Shown: positions 1-8,593, counted from the first letter of the stretch. The stretch: DNA of 64,000 bases from JBBQER01 sp052148155 (GCA_052148155.1 JBKQIY010000166.1:1-64000); one strand, 5' to 3'. A program made the numbers and translations. The notes: generated from the sequence alone by a model not told the origin.

Positions 1-1
1 C

Positions 2-253
2 GCCGTCGTCGTCGGAGTTGCTCCTAACGTTGCCGTCGTGCAGTTCGCGCCACCCCAAGCTCCCGCGAGCGGAACTCCAGTTGAACTGACGAGCCCCATG
101 TTGGGGCACAGCAATGAGGCCTGCACCCTTCACAACTCTGTCCATCCCGGTCAAGACCGTTCGGAGGGCGTCATCCAGACCCTCGTCCGAGCGCTCGACG
201 ACGATGGTTCGCAATCCGTTTGCAATCCGACCGTCGACGACGCGACCGCGTGA
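2..253 (+). CDS. C-terminal end of an unrecognised protein (cut by the left edge)
   Basis: An open frame runs from the left edge to a TGA at 251-253, giving at least 83 residues. The third codon position is mostly G or C, as expected for coding DNA here. I recognise no domain. The sequence starts with a Val-rich stretch and is then Pro, Ser and Asp rich without membrane segments. A GTG lies at 38 in the same frame, but the frame stays open upstream of it, so the true start is probably outside the window. It could also be a chance open frame beside a tRNA gene. Confidence 0.35.
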   Translation, partial: AVVVGVAPNVAVVQFAPPQAPASGTPVELTSPMLGHSNEACTLHNSVHPGQDRSEGVIQTLVRALDDDGSQSVCNPTVDDATA

Positions 254-285
254 AAGGAGACAGCCGTTTCACCTGATGAGCCGGG

Positions 286-359
286 TACGCCCCCCGGGAC
301 TCGAACCCGGAACCTGCAGATTAAGAGTCTGATGCTCTAACCAGTTGAGCTAGGGGCGC
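286..359 (-). tRNA. tRNA-Lys (anticodon CTT)
   Basis: The minus strand folds as a cloverleaf. The acceptor strand GCGCCCC pairs with GGGGCGT with a terminal G-U, followed by discriminator A. The D arm is GCTC/GAGC. The anticodon loop CTCTTAA gives CTT. The T arm CCGGG-TTCGAGT-CCCGG is perfect. The first anticodon-stem pair looks like a T-C mismatch. No CCA is encoded. Confidence 0.95.
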
Positions 360-421
360 GTGAACTGGACCGCGCATGGTAGCGGAGCGGGTCGTAGCGT
401 GGGGTTGAAAGGAGGCGGACT

Positions 422-1321
422 TTGGACGTGGCGATCAGCGGCGCGAGCGGCTTCATCGGGTCCGCGTTGACGGCGTCGTTGCGAGCCGACGGCCACCGAG
501 TGCTACGCCTGACGCGCGGCGGCGTGACAAGCGGCGACGCGATCGGATGGAATCCCGACGCGGGCCGCATCGACGCGCCCGCGCTCGAAGGCGTCGACGC
601 AGTGGTGCATCTCGCGGGCGCGGGCATTGGCGAGCACCGTTGGACCACCGAGCAGAAGCGCCGTATCCGAGAGAGTCGGGTGCGCGGCACAGCGGTGCTG
701 GCAGGCGCGGTCGCGAGTCGGGAGCGCAAGCCGCAGGTGTTCGTATCCGGATCGGCGATCGGCTACTACGGCAACCGGGGCGATGAAGTTCTCACCGAGC
801 AAAGTGGCCCGGGCGACGATTTCCTCTCGCAGGTATGTGTCGCCTGGGAAGCGGAAACCCAACCTGCAAGCGACGCGGGAGTGCGCACCGTGCTCGTCCG
901 CACTGGCATCGTGCTCGACACGCATGGCGGTGTGCTTGCACGGATGCTGCTCCCATTCAAGCTCGGCATCGGCGGGCGTCAAGGTTCGGGAAAGCAGTGG
1001 ATGAGCTGGATCGCCCTTGCCGACGAGGTGGGTGCGATCCGTCACGCGATTGATCACGACTCGGTGTGTGGTCCGGTCAACCTGGTCGCTCCGAACCCGG
1101 TGACCAACGACAACTTCGCGCGCAGCCTCGGTCACGCGTTGCACCGACCGACAATGTTCCCGACTCCGTTATTGGCGCTGAAACTGCGGTTCGGAACCGA
1201 GCTCGTCGAGTCGCTGCTGCTTGCGAGCCAGCGGGTCGCGCCGGCGCAGCTCGTTGACAGCGGCTACGAGTTCACCAGTGGTTCACTGGAAGCCGGGCTC
1301 CAGGTCATCTTCGAACCTTGA
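422..1321 (+). CDS. TIGR01777-type NAD(P)-dependent epimerase
   Basis: This 299-residue protein belongs to the SDR-superfamily epimerases related to E. coli YfcH and the old 'SulA' group. Its natural substrate is generally unknown. The nucleotide-binding GASGFIG motif is at residues 7-13, and the family motif SAIGYYGNRG lies near residue 112. The family's C-terminal DUF1731-like segment (residues about 245-295) is present, and length is normal. I chose TTG at 422 because AGGAGG at 410-415 sits 6 nt upstream. GTG at 428 is the alternative. It stands alone between two opposite-strand tRNA genes, so context says little about its role. Confidence 0.85.
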   Translation: MDVAISGASGFIGSALTASLRADGHRVLRLTRGGVTSGDAIGWNPDAGRIDAPALEGVDAVVHLAGAGIGEHRWTTEQKRRIRESRVRGTAVLAGAVASRERKPQVFVSGSAIGYYGNRGDEVLTEQSGPGDDFLSQVCVAWEAETQPASDAGVRTVLVRTGIVLDTHGGVLARMLLPFKLGIGGRQGSGKQWMSWIALADEVGAIRHAIDHDSVCGPVNLVAPNPVTNDNFARSLGHALHRPTMFPTPLLALKLRFGTELVESLLLASQRVAPAQLVDSGYEFTSGSLEAGLQVIFEP

Positions 1322-1354
1322 CCGAATGCTGACGTCAAGACCTAGCGGGACGAG

Positions 1355-1429
1355 GGTGACTGAGGGGACTCGAACCCCCGGCCTTCGGGACCACAACCCG
1401 ACGCTCTAACCAACTGAGCTACAGCCACC
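1355..1429 (-). tRNA. tRNA-His (anticodon GTG)
   Basis: The minus strand gives acceptor GTGGCTG paired to CAGTCAC with one G-T pair. An encoded extra G at position -1 (plus-strand base 1429) faces discriminator C, the hallmark of tRNA-His. The anticodon loop TTGTGGT reads GTG, and the T arm GGGGG-TTCGAGT-CCCCT is intact. Confidence 0.96.
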
Positions 1430-1598
1430 ATGAACGAGCTGCCACGCTCGCCGCGACAGCTCGACCATTGTAGAGCGTCAACACTCGCGACTTCTTGAGC
1501 GTTCCCGCGCTGCCGAAGCCGGCCCGTGCCGAGGCTGCCGTGCATGGGGAGATAGCGTTCTCACTTCCGCGCTCGGGAGCGCTCGACGGAGGTGAACG

Positions 1599-2780
1599 TT
1601 GGACAACTCAGGGGTCGGCCGCCACGCAATCTGCGAGTTCTGGGGAGCGTCGAATCTCGACTCCGTCGATGTGGCCGAACGGGCACTACGAGATGCTGCA
1701 CGCGCCGGCGGGGTGACCCTCATCGAGGTGTTCGTGCACCAGTTCTCTCCCCAAGGCGTGTCGGGCATCGCAGTGATCGCCGAGAGCCATCTCGCGCTCC
1801 ACACCTGGCCCGAGCACGGCTATCTCGCGGCCGACTTCTTCACCTGCGGCGACAATGCCGACATCGAAGCGATCGTCGGCGTGTTGCGCGATGCGTTCGA
1901 AGCCGAACGCGTCGATTGCCGATACCTCACGCGAGGCGTCCCGGCCGAGCTCGAAACGAAGCGCTTCGAGGAGTTCGAGCCCGGCAGCGCGTCCCACGCG
2001 GCTTACGACGTCCTCAACGTGCTCGAACAGCGCCGCACCCAATACCAGGACGTCATGTTGTTCGAGTCGCCGCGACTCGGCCGAGTGCTCGCGCTCGACG
2101 GTATCGTGCAAATGACCGATCTCGACACCTACGTGTACCACGAGATGCTGGCCCACCCCGCCTTGTTCTCCCACCCGAATCCGCGCTCGGTTGTGGTCGT
2201 GGGTGGCGGTGACGTCTTCCTCGTCGCCGAGGTTTTGAAACACCCTGGGATCGAGCGGGTATACCTCCTCGAACTCGACGAGGAAGTTGTGCAGGTCGCA
2301 CGTAAACACTACGACGTCGCATGCGAGGCGCTCAACGATCCTCGCGTCGAGGTGCGGCCGGGCGACGCGTTCGAGTCGATCGCGGAGCTTGCGGGCGAAC
2401 CCGACGTGATCATGGTCGACCTCACCGACCCCATCGGGCCCGCGGCTCGCCTCTTCGAAGACGAGTTCTATGCACTGTGCGAACGCGCCTTGCGACCCGA
2501 CGGCTTTCTCGTCGCTCAGACCGAGTCGATCCATTTCCATCCGGACATCGTGCGCGACTGCTTTTCGGCACTGTCGGGTCGCTTTGCCCGCACAGATCTG
2601 TTGTGGGGTGCGATCGCGACCTATCCCGGCGCGTTCTGGACATTCGGCATCGCGACCAAAGGTCCCGACCCGCGCGTCGTGCGCCGCCGGCCCGAGATCG
2701 CGACTCGTCTTTACGACGTCGACGCCCACGAGTGGTTCTTCGTGCCCGAACCGGTGCGGCGCAAGCTTGTCGGGGTCTGA
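1599..2780 (+). CDS. speD-speE: AdoMet decarboxylase-spermidine synthase fusion
   Basis: One 393-residue chain joins two polyamine enzymes. Residues 1-118 match the prokaryotic AdoMet decarboxylase proenzyme: Ser63 in ESH would become the pyruvoyl group, with His68 in HTWPE and Cys83 in FTCG. This is the numbering of the Thermotoga enzyme. Residues 120-393 match spermidine synthase: QYQ (148-150), YHEM (180-183), GGGD (202-205) and the DLTDPIGPA signature (274-282). The usual GGGDGG motif reads GGGDVF here. Decarboxylation makes the aminopropyl donor and transfer makes a triamine such as spermidine. TTG at 1599 follows GGAGGTG at 1588-1594. The next gene overlaps the stop by one base. Fusions of these enzymes are known in bacteria, but substrate identity is not visible. 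Confidence 0.9.
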   Translation: MDNSGVGRHAICEFWGASNLDSVDVAERALRDAARAGGVTLIEVFVHQFSPQGVSGIAVIAESHLALHTWPEHGYLAADFFTCGDNADIEAIVGVLRDAFEAERVDCRYLTRGVPAELETKRFEEFEPGSASHAAYDVLNVLEQRRTQYQDVMLFESPRLGRVLALDGIVQMTDLDTYVYHEMLAHPALFSHPNPRSVVVVGGGDVFLVAEVLKHPGIERVYLLELDEEVVQVARKHYDVACEALNDPRVEVRPGDAFESIAELAGEPDVIMVDLTDPIGPAARLFEDEFYALCERALRPDGFLVAQTESIHFHPDIVRDCFSALSGRFARTDLLWGAIATYPGAFWTFGIATKGPDPRVVRRRPEIATRLYDVDAHEWFFVPEPVRRKLVGV

Positions 2781-3415
2781 TGCAACCAGCGACGCGTGCC
2801 GGACTCATACCGGTCGTCGTCGCACTGCTCGTAGCCGGATGTTCGACGTCGTCGACGGCCCAGCGGCCGCTCCCGACGGTGGTTGCGCCCGTGACCGCAT
2901 CGGCCACGGTTTCGGCACGACAGTCGCTCGAGTTTCGTCAGGTGAAGCTGATTCTTCCCGCATCCACTGCGATCAAGCCCGAAGGCGGCTCGTCCTTGAA
3001 TCCGCAGCGGTGCTCGACGTTGGTCACTCCAGTTGCGAACCGTCGAGCGTCGAACGTCTCGGAGATGCTCTTCGATCGACGGCGCGCGTACTGCTACCTC
3101 CTCGGTCCGACCCTCGTGTCGGGTGCGAGCGTCGATGCGGCCACCGTGGTCTACGACGCGGCGACCACCACGTGGGCGGTAAATGTACATTTCGACAACA
3201 ACGACTACCTCACGAAAATCGCCCGGCCGCTTGCGAACAAGCAAGTCGCGGTCGTTCTCACCGGTTTCGTGCAGTCGGTCAGCACCATCAAACCGGGTTT
3301 CACCGGACGCAACGTCGAGATCATCGGCGGATTTACCCAAGTCGGCGCGGCGGACGTCGCGGCCGCGATCCTGGGCGTTGCACCATCGAGCGTGAGCGTC
3401 GGAGGCGGGACCTAA
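2780..3415 (+). CDS. lipoprotein with a SecD-like extracytoplasmic domain
   Basis: A 211-residue secreted lipoprotein. The signal peptide ends in a lipobox with Cys21 (LVAGC), followed by a Thr/Pro/Ala linker. The remaining ~150 residues (NKQVAVVLTG, TIKPGFTGRN) resemble the P1-like head domain of SecD (SecDF_P1) by motif, without any transporter part. The ATG overlaps the stop of the fused polyamine gene (TGATG), so the two are translationally coupled, though a functional link is not evident. It would sit on the outer face of the membrane. The role is unknown. Confidence 0.7.
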   Translation: MQPATRAGLIPVVVALLVAGCSTSSTAQRPLPTVVAPVTASATVSARQSLEFRQVKLILPASTAIKPEGGSSLNPQRCSTLVTPVANRRASNVSEMLFDRRRAYCYLLGPTLVSGASVDAATVVYDAATTTWAVNVHFDNNDYLTKIARPLANKQVAVVLTGFVQSVSTIKPGFTGRNVEIIGGFTQVGAADVAAAILGVAPSSVSVGGGT

Positions 3416-3630
3416 CGGGTCCTGGTCGACCGACGCGACGCCGCGCCGATCACGGCGGCGACGACGATGGCCGTCGCGACGATCGCGATCGCGATCAGCT
3501 CGCCGGCGCGGGTCCAATCACCGTCATCGCCGGCCTGGACCGCTTCGATCACAGCCAGCACTGCGTGATAGCCGATCGCCGCGACGAACAACCATCCGAT
3601 CGCTCGAGCCACAAGCCGCGTCGCGCGCAC
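3412..3630 (-). CDS. small two-span membrane protein
   Basis: A 72-residue protein with two predicted membrane segments (residues about 9-30 and 43-63), a basic N-terminus and an Arg-rich tail. Its GTG start has no clear ribosome-binding site. The stop codon overlaps the stop of the convergent lipoprotein gene by four bases, a tight arrangement seen elsewhere in the window that favours a real gene. I do not recognise the family. A chance hydrophobic frame is possible. Confidence 0.5.
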   Translation of the reverse strand: MRATRLVARAIGWLFVAAIGYHAVLAVIEAVQAGDDGDWTRAGELIAIAIVATAIVVAAVIGAASRRSTRTR

Positions 3631-3685
3631 GCCAGCACGCTACGGCACGATCGCGATAGGAAGGGGCCGTGAAGGGCTGTATGCG

Positions 3686-4525
3686 ATGCCGACGGTGACG
3701 CTCCACGATGTGACGCTCGCGTACGACGAGTTCGGCGACGCTGCAGGCGACCCGGTCATGTTGATCGCTGGTTGTGGTCAGCCGGCCGTCGCCTGGCAGG
3801 TCGGAGTCGTGCCGGCACTGGCCGCCTCGGGCTACCGAGTTGTGACCTACGACAACCGTGGAGTCGCGCCGTCCTCGTCGCCCCCCGCGCCGTATTCGGT
3901 CGACGCGATGGTTGATGACGCGCTCGGCTTGCTCGACCGACTGCAGATTCCGGTCGCGTACATCGTCGGACATTCAATGGGCGGATGGGTCGCGGAGACG
4001 ATCGCAGCTCGTCATCCCGAGCGCGTACGCGCCGCCGCCTTCCTCGGGAGTTGCAACCCGCCGACTTCGTGGGAGAAGGCGATCACCACCGTCGAGCGCG
4101 ATCTCGCGCGGCTCGACTACGACCTACCGCCGCTGTTCTACGCGACTGAAACTCTGCGGTACTTCCCGATCCAGGACCTCCAAGATGACTCTCTCGTCGA
4201 CACCTTCCTCAGCTTCATGGGCGATCAGGAGCCGTGGCCAAATCCCGGTCGTCTCGGCCAGTACGAAGCCTGCCTGGCGTGGTCGACCAACCCGAGCCAC
4301 GGAAACGCGTGGTCCCAGATCACGGTGCCGTGCCTGATCATGGCGTACGAGCACGACGTCGACTCGCCGCCGGCGCGGGCGCAGGAAGCGGCGGCGATCA
4401 TTCCCGACGCGCGCTACGTCGAGATTCCGGACACCAGCCATCTCGCCCCGTTCACGCACGGCGCCGCGGTCGCCGAGGTGCTGGTCGAGTTCTTCCACGC
4501 GACGTCCGATGCAGCGAGCCCGTAA
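3686..4525 (+). CDS. alpha/beta-hydrolase fold protein
   Basis: A 279-residue alpha/beta hydrolase. The nucleophile elbow GHSMGG places Ser97. The catalytic His is His252 in DTSHLAPF, and the acid is Asp224 or Asp226 in YEHDVD. The oxyanion-hole region is GCGQ (29-32). It resembles esterases and haloperoxidase-like hydrolases, but substrate cannot be read from the sequence. ATG at 3686 follows a GAAGGG-rich stretch. The gene stands alone: an opposite-strand gene lies upstream and a gene-free stretch downstream. Confidence 0.85.
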   Translation: MPTVTLHDVTLAYDEFGDAAGDPVMLIAGCGQPAVAWQVGVVPALAASGYRVVTYDNRGVAPSSSPPAPYSVDAMVDDALGLLDRLQIPVAYIVGHSMGGWVAETIAARHPERVRAAAFLGSCNPPTSWEKAITTVERDLARLDYDLPPLFYATETLRYFPIQDLQDDSLVDTFLSFMGDQEPWPNPGRLGQYEACLAWSTNPSHGNAWSQITVPCLIMAYEHDVDSPPARAQEAAAIIPDARYVEIPDTSHLAPFTHGAAVAEVLVEFFHATSDAASP

Positions 4526-5211
4526 AGGCGCGACGAGCGGCGACCACGCTCGAACAAGGTTGCATCGCGGTCGACAGCCACCTGCGCGTTTGAAACACGC
4601 TTACCTAGGCCGCGGACAAGATCCGCCGTGGTCGTGTCGCGCTTGGCACGGTGCGACGAGAGGTCGGCCGGTGCGCGACCTGAACGAATACCCCGTTGCA
4701 CGCACGGTGCACGCGCCTGCAGCCCCGGGTGCTGCACGTCCCTTGCCGACCGCCGCTCGCATGGAGGCCATTTCGAATTCATATTCCCGAGTGCCGGGAG
4801 CGGCGACCGAAACTTCGCGCACAGCTCAGCGAGTCGCTGAGCGATCTCGACGACGGCCCAGCTGATCGCAAGGATCACATGGCGAACCGTTGGCTCGGTC
4901 CTGCGTCGTGGCAGAGCGACGAACATGGACGAGGATCGATGCCGCTGTGCGGTCGACCCTCGTCAATTGTGAGGAACCGGCGCGGTCGATTCGCAGATGA
5001 GCCGCCCTCATGCTGGGCGAACGCCGCTCGGACGTTCACCCAGCTGTCGGGTTCGGCCTCTCGCATCAGCGACGCGTCATCGAGCACCGACCGCGAGGCG
5101 CTCGCCCTTCGACGTCACGAGCATCTGCGCTGTGCCCGCCTTCCAGGCGCTGGGAGGGTTCTCGATTCCGACCTGAGCGATCGGGCCAAGGCCGTGGCGT
5201 TGCTGTGGTCC
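4526..5211 (+). other. gene-free stretch
   Basis: About 690 bases without a convincing gene. All six frames give only short open frames of low-complexity or basic composition, with no motif, no hydrophobic pattern and no ribosome-binding site. G+C looks lower than in neighbouring genes. I see no tRNA, insertion sequence or long repeat. It may be decayed DNA next to the unusual gene at 5212-5715. Confidence 0.5.
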
Positions 5212-5715
5212 CTATTGGCAGTCGGCGGTGTCGTGGTCGGCCGGGTTGTAGTCGTTTGCTGCGGCGTTCACCCACATCGTTCCAAGTAAGGGCGCATGAG
5301 TGTGGTTCGCGACGAACACTCGATATATGTAGTCCCATCCGACGTGAATGAATTGGTCATATTCGTATCGATGATGCAGATGGCTGGGCCGGTAACTCTT
5401 GATCTCAGAACCTTTCACCTGCAGCCATGCGCCGTTGTGAAATCTCTCGATCGAGATGCTGTAGGTCTGCTGGCCCGTGTTGATCTTCGGGTTTGATGAG
5501 CTGTTGTAGAAAACGGCGTCGACGCCAATCGCGCCACACTTCGTGTACACGGCATCGGTGGCCCAGATGCCCGGACTGCCGGTGTCGTCATCTAGCGCTG
5601 CGACAGGAATCTTGCGAATGGGTGGGATGCCTTTCGTCGAGAATGCGTTCGCCGTACTGGCTGTCAGCACGGTTGACAAGATACAAATGCACACGACGAG
5701 AAGAAACTTCTTCAT
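5212..5715 (-). CDS. small secreted protein of unknown function
   Basis: A 167-residue exported protein. A classical signal peptide (MKKFLLVVC... through TANA) is predicted to be cleaved after about residue 22. The mature part is about 145 residues rich in Tyr, His, Asn and Asp (for example HLHHRYEYDQF), with two Cys that could pair. It has no membrane anchor or known domain. The ATG at 5715 follows GAAAGG. Codon use is less GC-biased than in nearby genes, and Lys, Asn, Ile and Tyr are unusually frequent, which suggests acquisition from elsewhere. It is flanked by gene-free DNA and lies some 300 bases from tRNA-Arg. Confidence 0.7.
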   Translation of the reverse strand: MKKFLLVVCICILSTVLTASTANAFSTKGIPPIRKIPVAALDDDTGSPGIWATDAVYTKCGAIGVDAVFYNSSSNPKINTGQQTYSISIERFHNGAWLQVKGSEIKSYRPSHLHHRYEYDQFIHVGWDYIYRVFVANHTHAPLLGTMWVNAAANDYNPADHDTADCQ

Positions 5716-6009
5716 GGCCTTTCGATCCCCGCTTTCTGCAGGACCTCTGCGTTGATGCCCAATTCCAACCAGGTTTTGTACTGAACGAAGCGGCGAACGC
5801 CCCAATGTTGCGTGCCCTTCGGCACGACATCGCGGTGGTCGCTGACCAAGTCTGGCAGACCGATGAGCGTAGGTTGCGCCAAGTCCGTGTTCCGACGCCG
5901 GACTGGCAGACCCGTAGCCGGTCGATGCGTCATCGCGCGGTGCCCCAACGCGACGCGCATCTTCGAACGCGTCTCGGGTGCTGCGACCAGCACATACAGC
6001 TCTCGTCGG
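5716..6009. other. intergenic stretch between secreted-protein gene and tRNA-Arg
   Basis: About 290 bases where I find no gene. It should contain the promoter of the minus-strand gene ending at 5212. I found no copy of the tRNA-Arg 3' end that would mark an attachment site. Confidence 0.4.
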
Positions 6010-6081
6010 CGCCCTCGGCAGGATTCGAACCTGCGCACACGCCTCCGGAGGGCGATGCTCTATCCCCTGAGCTACGAGGGC
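6010..6081 (-). tRNA. tRNA-Arg (anticodon CCG)
   Basis: On the minus strand acceptor GCCCTCG pairs perfectly with CGAGGGC, with discriminator G. The D stem is GCTC/GAGC. The anticodon loop CTCCGGA gives CCG. The T arm GCAGG-TTCGAAT-CCTGC is perfect. Confidence 0.96.
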
Positions 6082-6162
6082 CGACTCGGCCGTGGGGCCG
6101 AACGCCGAGCGAGCGTAGTCTCTTCGTGCTCAGCGCGGGTGTAGCGACGAGCGGCTCCGCAG

Positions 6163-6459
6163 TCAACGCGAAGACGGAGGCTGGAACAGGACCGCCCGCA
6201 CCGAGAGGGTGCCGTCGGTGGAAGAGCCGCGTTTCGTGTTGCGCGACCGGCGCATTCCTCGCGGGTGAAGTGCCCGGGTCAACGCGACCGGATCCGGACG
6301 TTCGGTTCGACGATCGACGAGGCGCTCATCGTGCAGTGCGGCCAATGTCGCGACGACGCGCTCGAGCTCCGCGACGCGCGCTTCGAGATCGGCCCGACTG
6401 ACCGGCGCGGGGCGATCGGAGGAGGCTGGAGCGTCTCGATAGAATTGGCGTGCCTCCAT
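6163..6459 (-). CDS. small coiled-coil protein
   Basis: A 98-residue cytoplasmic protein. Residues about 20-50 form a clear amphipathic coiled coil (ADLEARVAELERVV), and the tail is Arg/Ser rich. No family is recognised. Its ATG (6457-6459) overlaps the ATG of the divergent gene at 6458 inside a shared CATG, and neither has an upstream ribosome-binding site, so at least one may be leaderless or misplaced. The heptad pattern is the main argument that this is coding. Confidence 0.5.
   Translation of the reverse strand: MEARQFYRDAPASSDRPAPVSRADLEARVAELERVVATLAALHDERLVDRRTERPDPVALTRALHPRGMRRSRNTKRGSSTDGTLSVRAVLFQPPSSR
6440..6445 (+). promoter_or_regulatory. putative -10 box TAGAAT
   Basis: TAGAAT lies 12 nt before the ATG at 6458. 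The same hexamer and spacing occur before the gene at 50201, and TAGAAT lies 13 nt before an ATG at 8573. No clear -35 box is visible. Confidence 0.45.
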
Positions 6460-7912
6460 GACGGTTGAATCGACGCGATGGTTGCGAGCCTGGAGTCGTT
6501 TGTGGCTGGCGGCCGCAGTCGTCGCGATGTTGGTGCTGGCCGCGGCCTGCAGCGGCTCGTCGAGCCCGTCTGCGCGCCGGCCGGACGGCGGATCGAGCCC
6601 GATTCGGAGCTCGACGACCCCGCCGGGCACGGCGCCGCAGGGTGGCAAGACCCCAGAAACGGCGCCCACCGTGGTTGTCGTCGTGCCCGGCTCGATCGAC
6701 GCGACCGGCCACACTGACGACACGAAGGCGCTGCAGGCCTTTGTCGACAAGGTCCCGAACGGTCGTGTCATCCAGTTTCGCCCCCGCGGCCGCTACCGCA
6801 TCGAGGGAACCCTGTTTCTCAGGAATCGGCACCGTCTCACGTTCGACGGCGAAGACGCGCTGGTGTTCGCGACGACACGCGGCGGGCCGAACCGCGCGCA
6901 ATGGTGGATCGAGGACGGATCGCAGATCGTGTTTCGTGACCTGTCCGTGAAAGGCGCGAATCCCAACGCGGGTGTCGGCAAGGACGCGTACGTCCCCAAG
7001 TTGGCGACGCAGCCCGGGTTCGAGTTCGAAGGGGTCGACGGCGCCGAGCTCGATCACGTTCGGGTGACGGACGTGTACGGCGACTTCGTGTATCTCGGCC
7101 GCGACAAGCGTCGAGTGCCGTCGCGAAACGTGTGGATCCACGACTCGACATTCCTGCGCAACGGCCGGCAGGGAATTGCAGTGACCGCGGCGACGAATGT
7201 GATCATCGAACACAACTACTTTGACGACACGCGACGTTCGACGATCGATCTCGAACCCAACGGACGCAGTTGGCACGTCTCGGATGTGTTCGTGCTCGAC
7301 AATACGGTTGGGGTGGGCCGCCTGCTCTTCGTGGCGTCGAAGGGTCAAGGCCCGGTGAACAACATCGTGATTTCGGGCAATCGACTGGTCGGTCATCCGT
7401 TGACGATCGAAGTTGTCGCCCCGGGGAGGACGCGTCGCTCGAACTGGGTCGTTACCAACAATGTCTCGGACACGACGGTGCGCAGCCGCCCGATGCGCTT
7501 CTCCGGCATCGACGGTCTCGATATCAGCGGAAACACCCAGCGCGTCGCAGGTCAGCAGCCGGGTGTGTTGATCGCCGACGACTGCGGCGCGCAGGTGTCG
7601 AGCAACCAATTCGGGACGGGGCCCGTTCGTCAAAAAGGTGTGCGCTGTGGCGCCGCGCTCGCGGTTCCGACTGTTCCGTCGCTGCTCGGTCGCGGCACTT
7701 CGTCCACAACGACGGTGCCGCTGGGGACGGCGCCACGTCGGTCGACGACGACCGTCCCGAATACGCCCGGATCGGCTGCTCAGGCTCCCGGTACGTCCGG
7801 CTCAGGCGGCGGGTTGACCTTGTGGTTCGCGGTGATCGGAGCTGCATGCGTAGCGGTTGCGATTGGGTTGGTGGTCCGTCGGCGTCGGCGTCGGCCCGAT
7901 CTGGAGACGTGA
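6458..7912 (+). CDS. lipoprotein with right-handed beta-helix and C-terminal membrane anchor
   Basis: A 484-residue exported protein. A lipobox with Cys31 (LAAAC) is followed by a Ser/Pro/Thr linker. A parallel beta-helix domain (about 80-390) has pectate-lyase-like repeats such as VWIHDSTF, VIIEHNYF, VFVLDNTV and IVISGNRL. A second Thr/Pro linker (STTTVP) and a final transmembrane helix (about 450-472) with an Arg-rich tail end the protein. Such helices bind or cleave polysaccharides, but I cannot point to catalytic residues, so it may only bind. Having both a lipid anchor and a C-terminal helix is unusual. It could act on surface glycan outside the cell. Confidence 0.75.
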   Translation: MTVESTRWLRAWSRLWLAAAVVAMLVLAAACSGSSSPSARRPDGGSSPIRSSTTPPGTAPQGGKTPETAPTVVVVVPGSIDATGHTDDTKALQAFVDKVPNGRVIQFRPRGRYRIEGTLFLRNRHRLTFDGEDALVFATTRGGPNRAQWWIEDGSQIVFRDLSVKGANPNAGVGKDAYVPKLATQPGFEFEGVDGAELDHVRVTDVYGDFVYLGRDKRRVPSRNVWIHDSTFLRNGRQGIAVTAATNVIIEHNYFDDTRRSTIDLEPNGRSWHVSDVFVLDNTVGVGRLLFVASKGQGPVNNIVISGNRLVGHPLTIEVVAPGRTRRSNWVVTNNVSDTTVRSRPMRFSGIDGLDISGNTQRVAGQQPGVLIADDCGAQVSSNQFGTGPVRQKGVRCGAALAVPTVPSLLGRGTSSTTTVPLGTAPRRSTTTVPNTPGSAAQAPGTSGSGGGLTLWFAVIGAACVAVAIGLVVRRRRRRPDLET

Positions 7913-7919
7913 CCCGCGC

Positions 7920-8390
7920 CTACGTCGCGCTGCTTACCACCAATGACACCGACGTACCGACGGTGACGACGGCTGCTGGGAGCGGGCTTTGCGAGATGAC
8001 AAAGCCCGCCGGGACGTTCGCCAGCGCGAGCGTTTCGACGGTCACCTTCAGACCGAGATTGTCGAGTGTTGCCATGGCCGTGGCGCGCGACTGCGCGACC
8101 ACGTTCGGAACGGACACGGTGGCACCCAGCGACAGGCTCGATGGGGTGGTTGATGTCGAGGGAACAGCGGCGCTCGTGGTCGACGGGCTCGGACTGCCTG
8201 CCAGCGCGGTCGTCGGGTTGTGATGGTCGCTCCTGGCGATCGCGACGCCCGAGGCGATGAGCGCCAATGCAGCCATCACGATCGCCAGGTTGCCGCGATT
8301 CGAACTGGTGGGCTTTTGGCGCCGTGCCAGCAACACGCCGCCGCCGAGTCCGAGTACGCCGCCGATGAGCGCACCGCCGAAGAAGCTCAT
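7920..8390 (-). CDS. membrane-anchored PASTA-domain protein
   Basis: A 156-residue protein with one or two N-terminal membrane segments (residues 4-21 and about 34-52). A Ser/Thr/Pro linker follows, then a single PASTA domain (about 90-155, starting VPNVVAQSRATA). PASTA domains in Ser/Thr kinases and penicillin-binding proteins sense peptidoglycan fragments or beta-lactams. No kinase or transpeptidase is attached here. A TACGAT box 9 nt before the ATG suggests a leaderless transcript. It converges on the preceding gene, with 7 bases between stops. Confidence 0.8.
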   Translation of the reverse strand: MSFFGGALIGGVLGLGGGVLLARRQKPTSSNRGNLAIVMAALALIASGVAIARSDHHNPTTALAGSPSPSTTSAAVPSTSTTPSSLSLGATVSVPNVVAQSRATAMATLDNLGLKVTVETLALANVPAGFVISQSPLPAAVVTVGTSVSLVVSSAT

Positions 8391-8399
8391 CCCGGTCGG

Positions 8400-8405
8400 A
8401 TCGTA
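8400..8405 (-). promoter_or_regulatory. putative leaderless -10 box TACGAT
   Basis: TACGAT on the minus strand ends 9 nt before the ATG of the PASTA gene, matching the short spacing seen at many other starts in the window. Confidence 0.45.
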
Positions 8406-8593
8406 CGGTCTGGACTCATCATCTCGAGTTTGTCGGAGTGCGCGCCATCGACAGCGGACACCCCGTCCGCTTAGAGTGGTTTGGGGAGAACCGCCGGGTT
8501 CGCACGCTATTTGGGCGGGGCCGCGGCCCCGAGCGTGTTTTCGCGCGGAGAGTTAGAATCCATCGCGGGGCGATGTTGCGGTTGGGGGGTGGG

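Noticed and set aside
1686..2729. A 347-codon open frame on the minus strand
   Set aside because: It is the antisense shadow of the fused polyamine gene. Its residues are His/Asp/Val-rich with no motif, as expected from high-GC antisense.
5995..6090. tRNA-Arg as an integration site of a mobile element
   Set aside because: No recombinase gene and no second copy of the tRNA 3' end were seen. Only composition hints at transfer.
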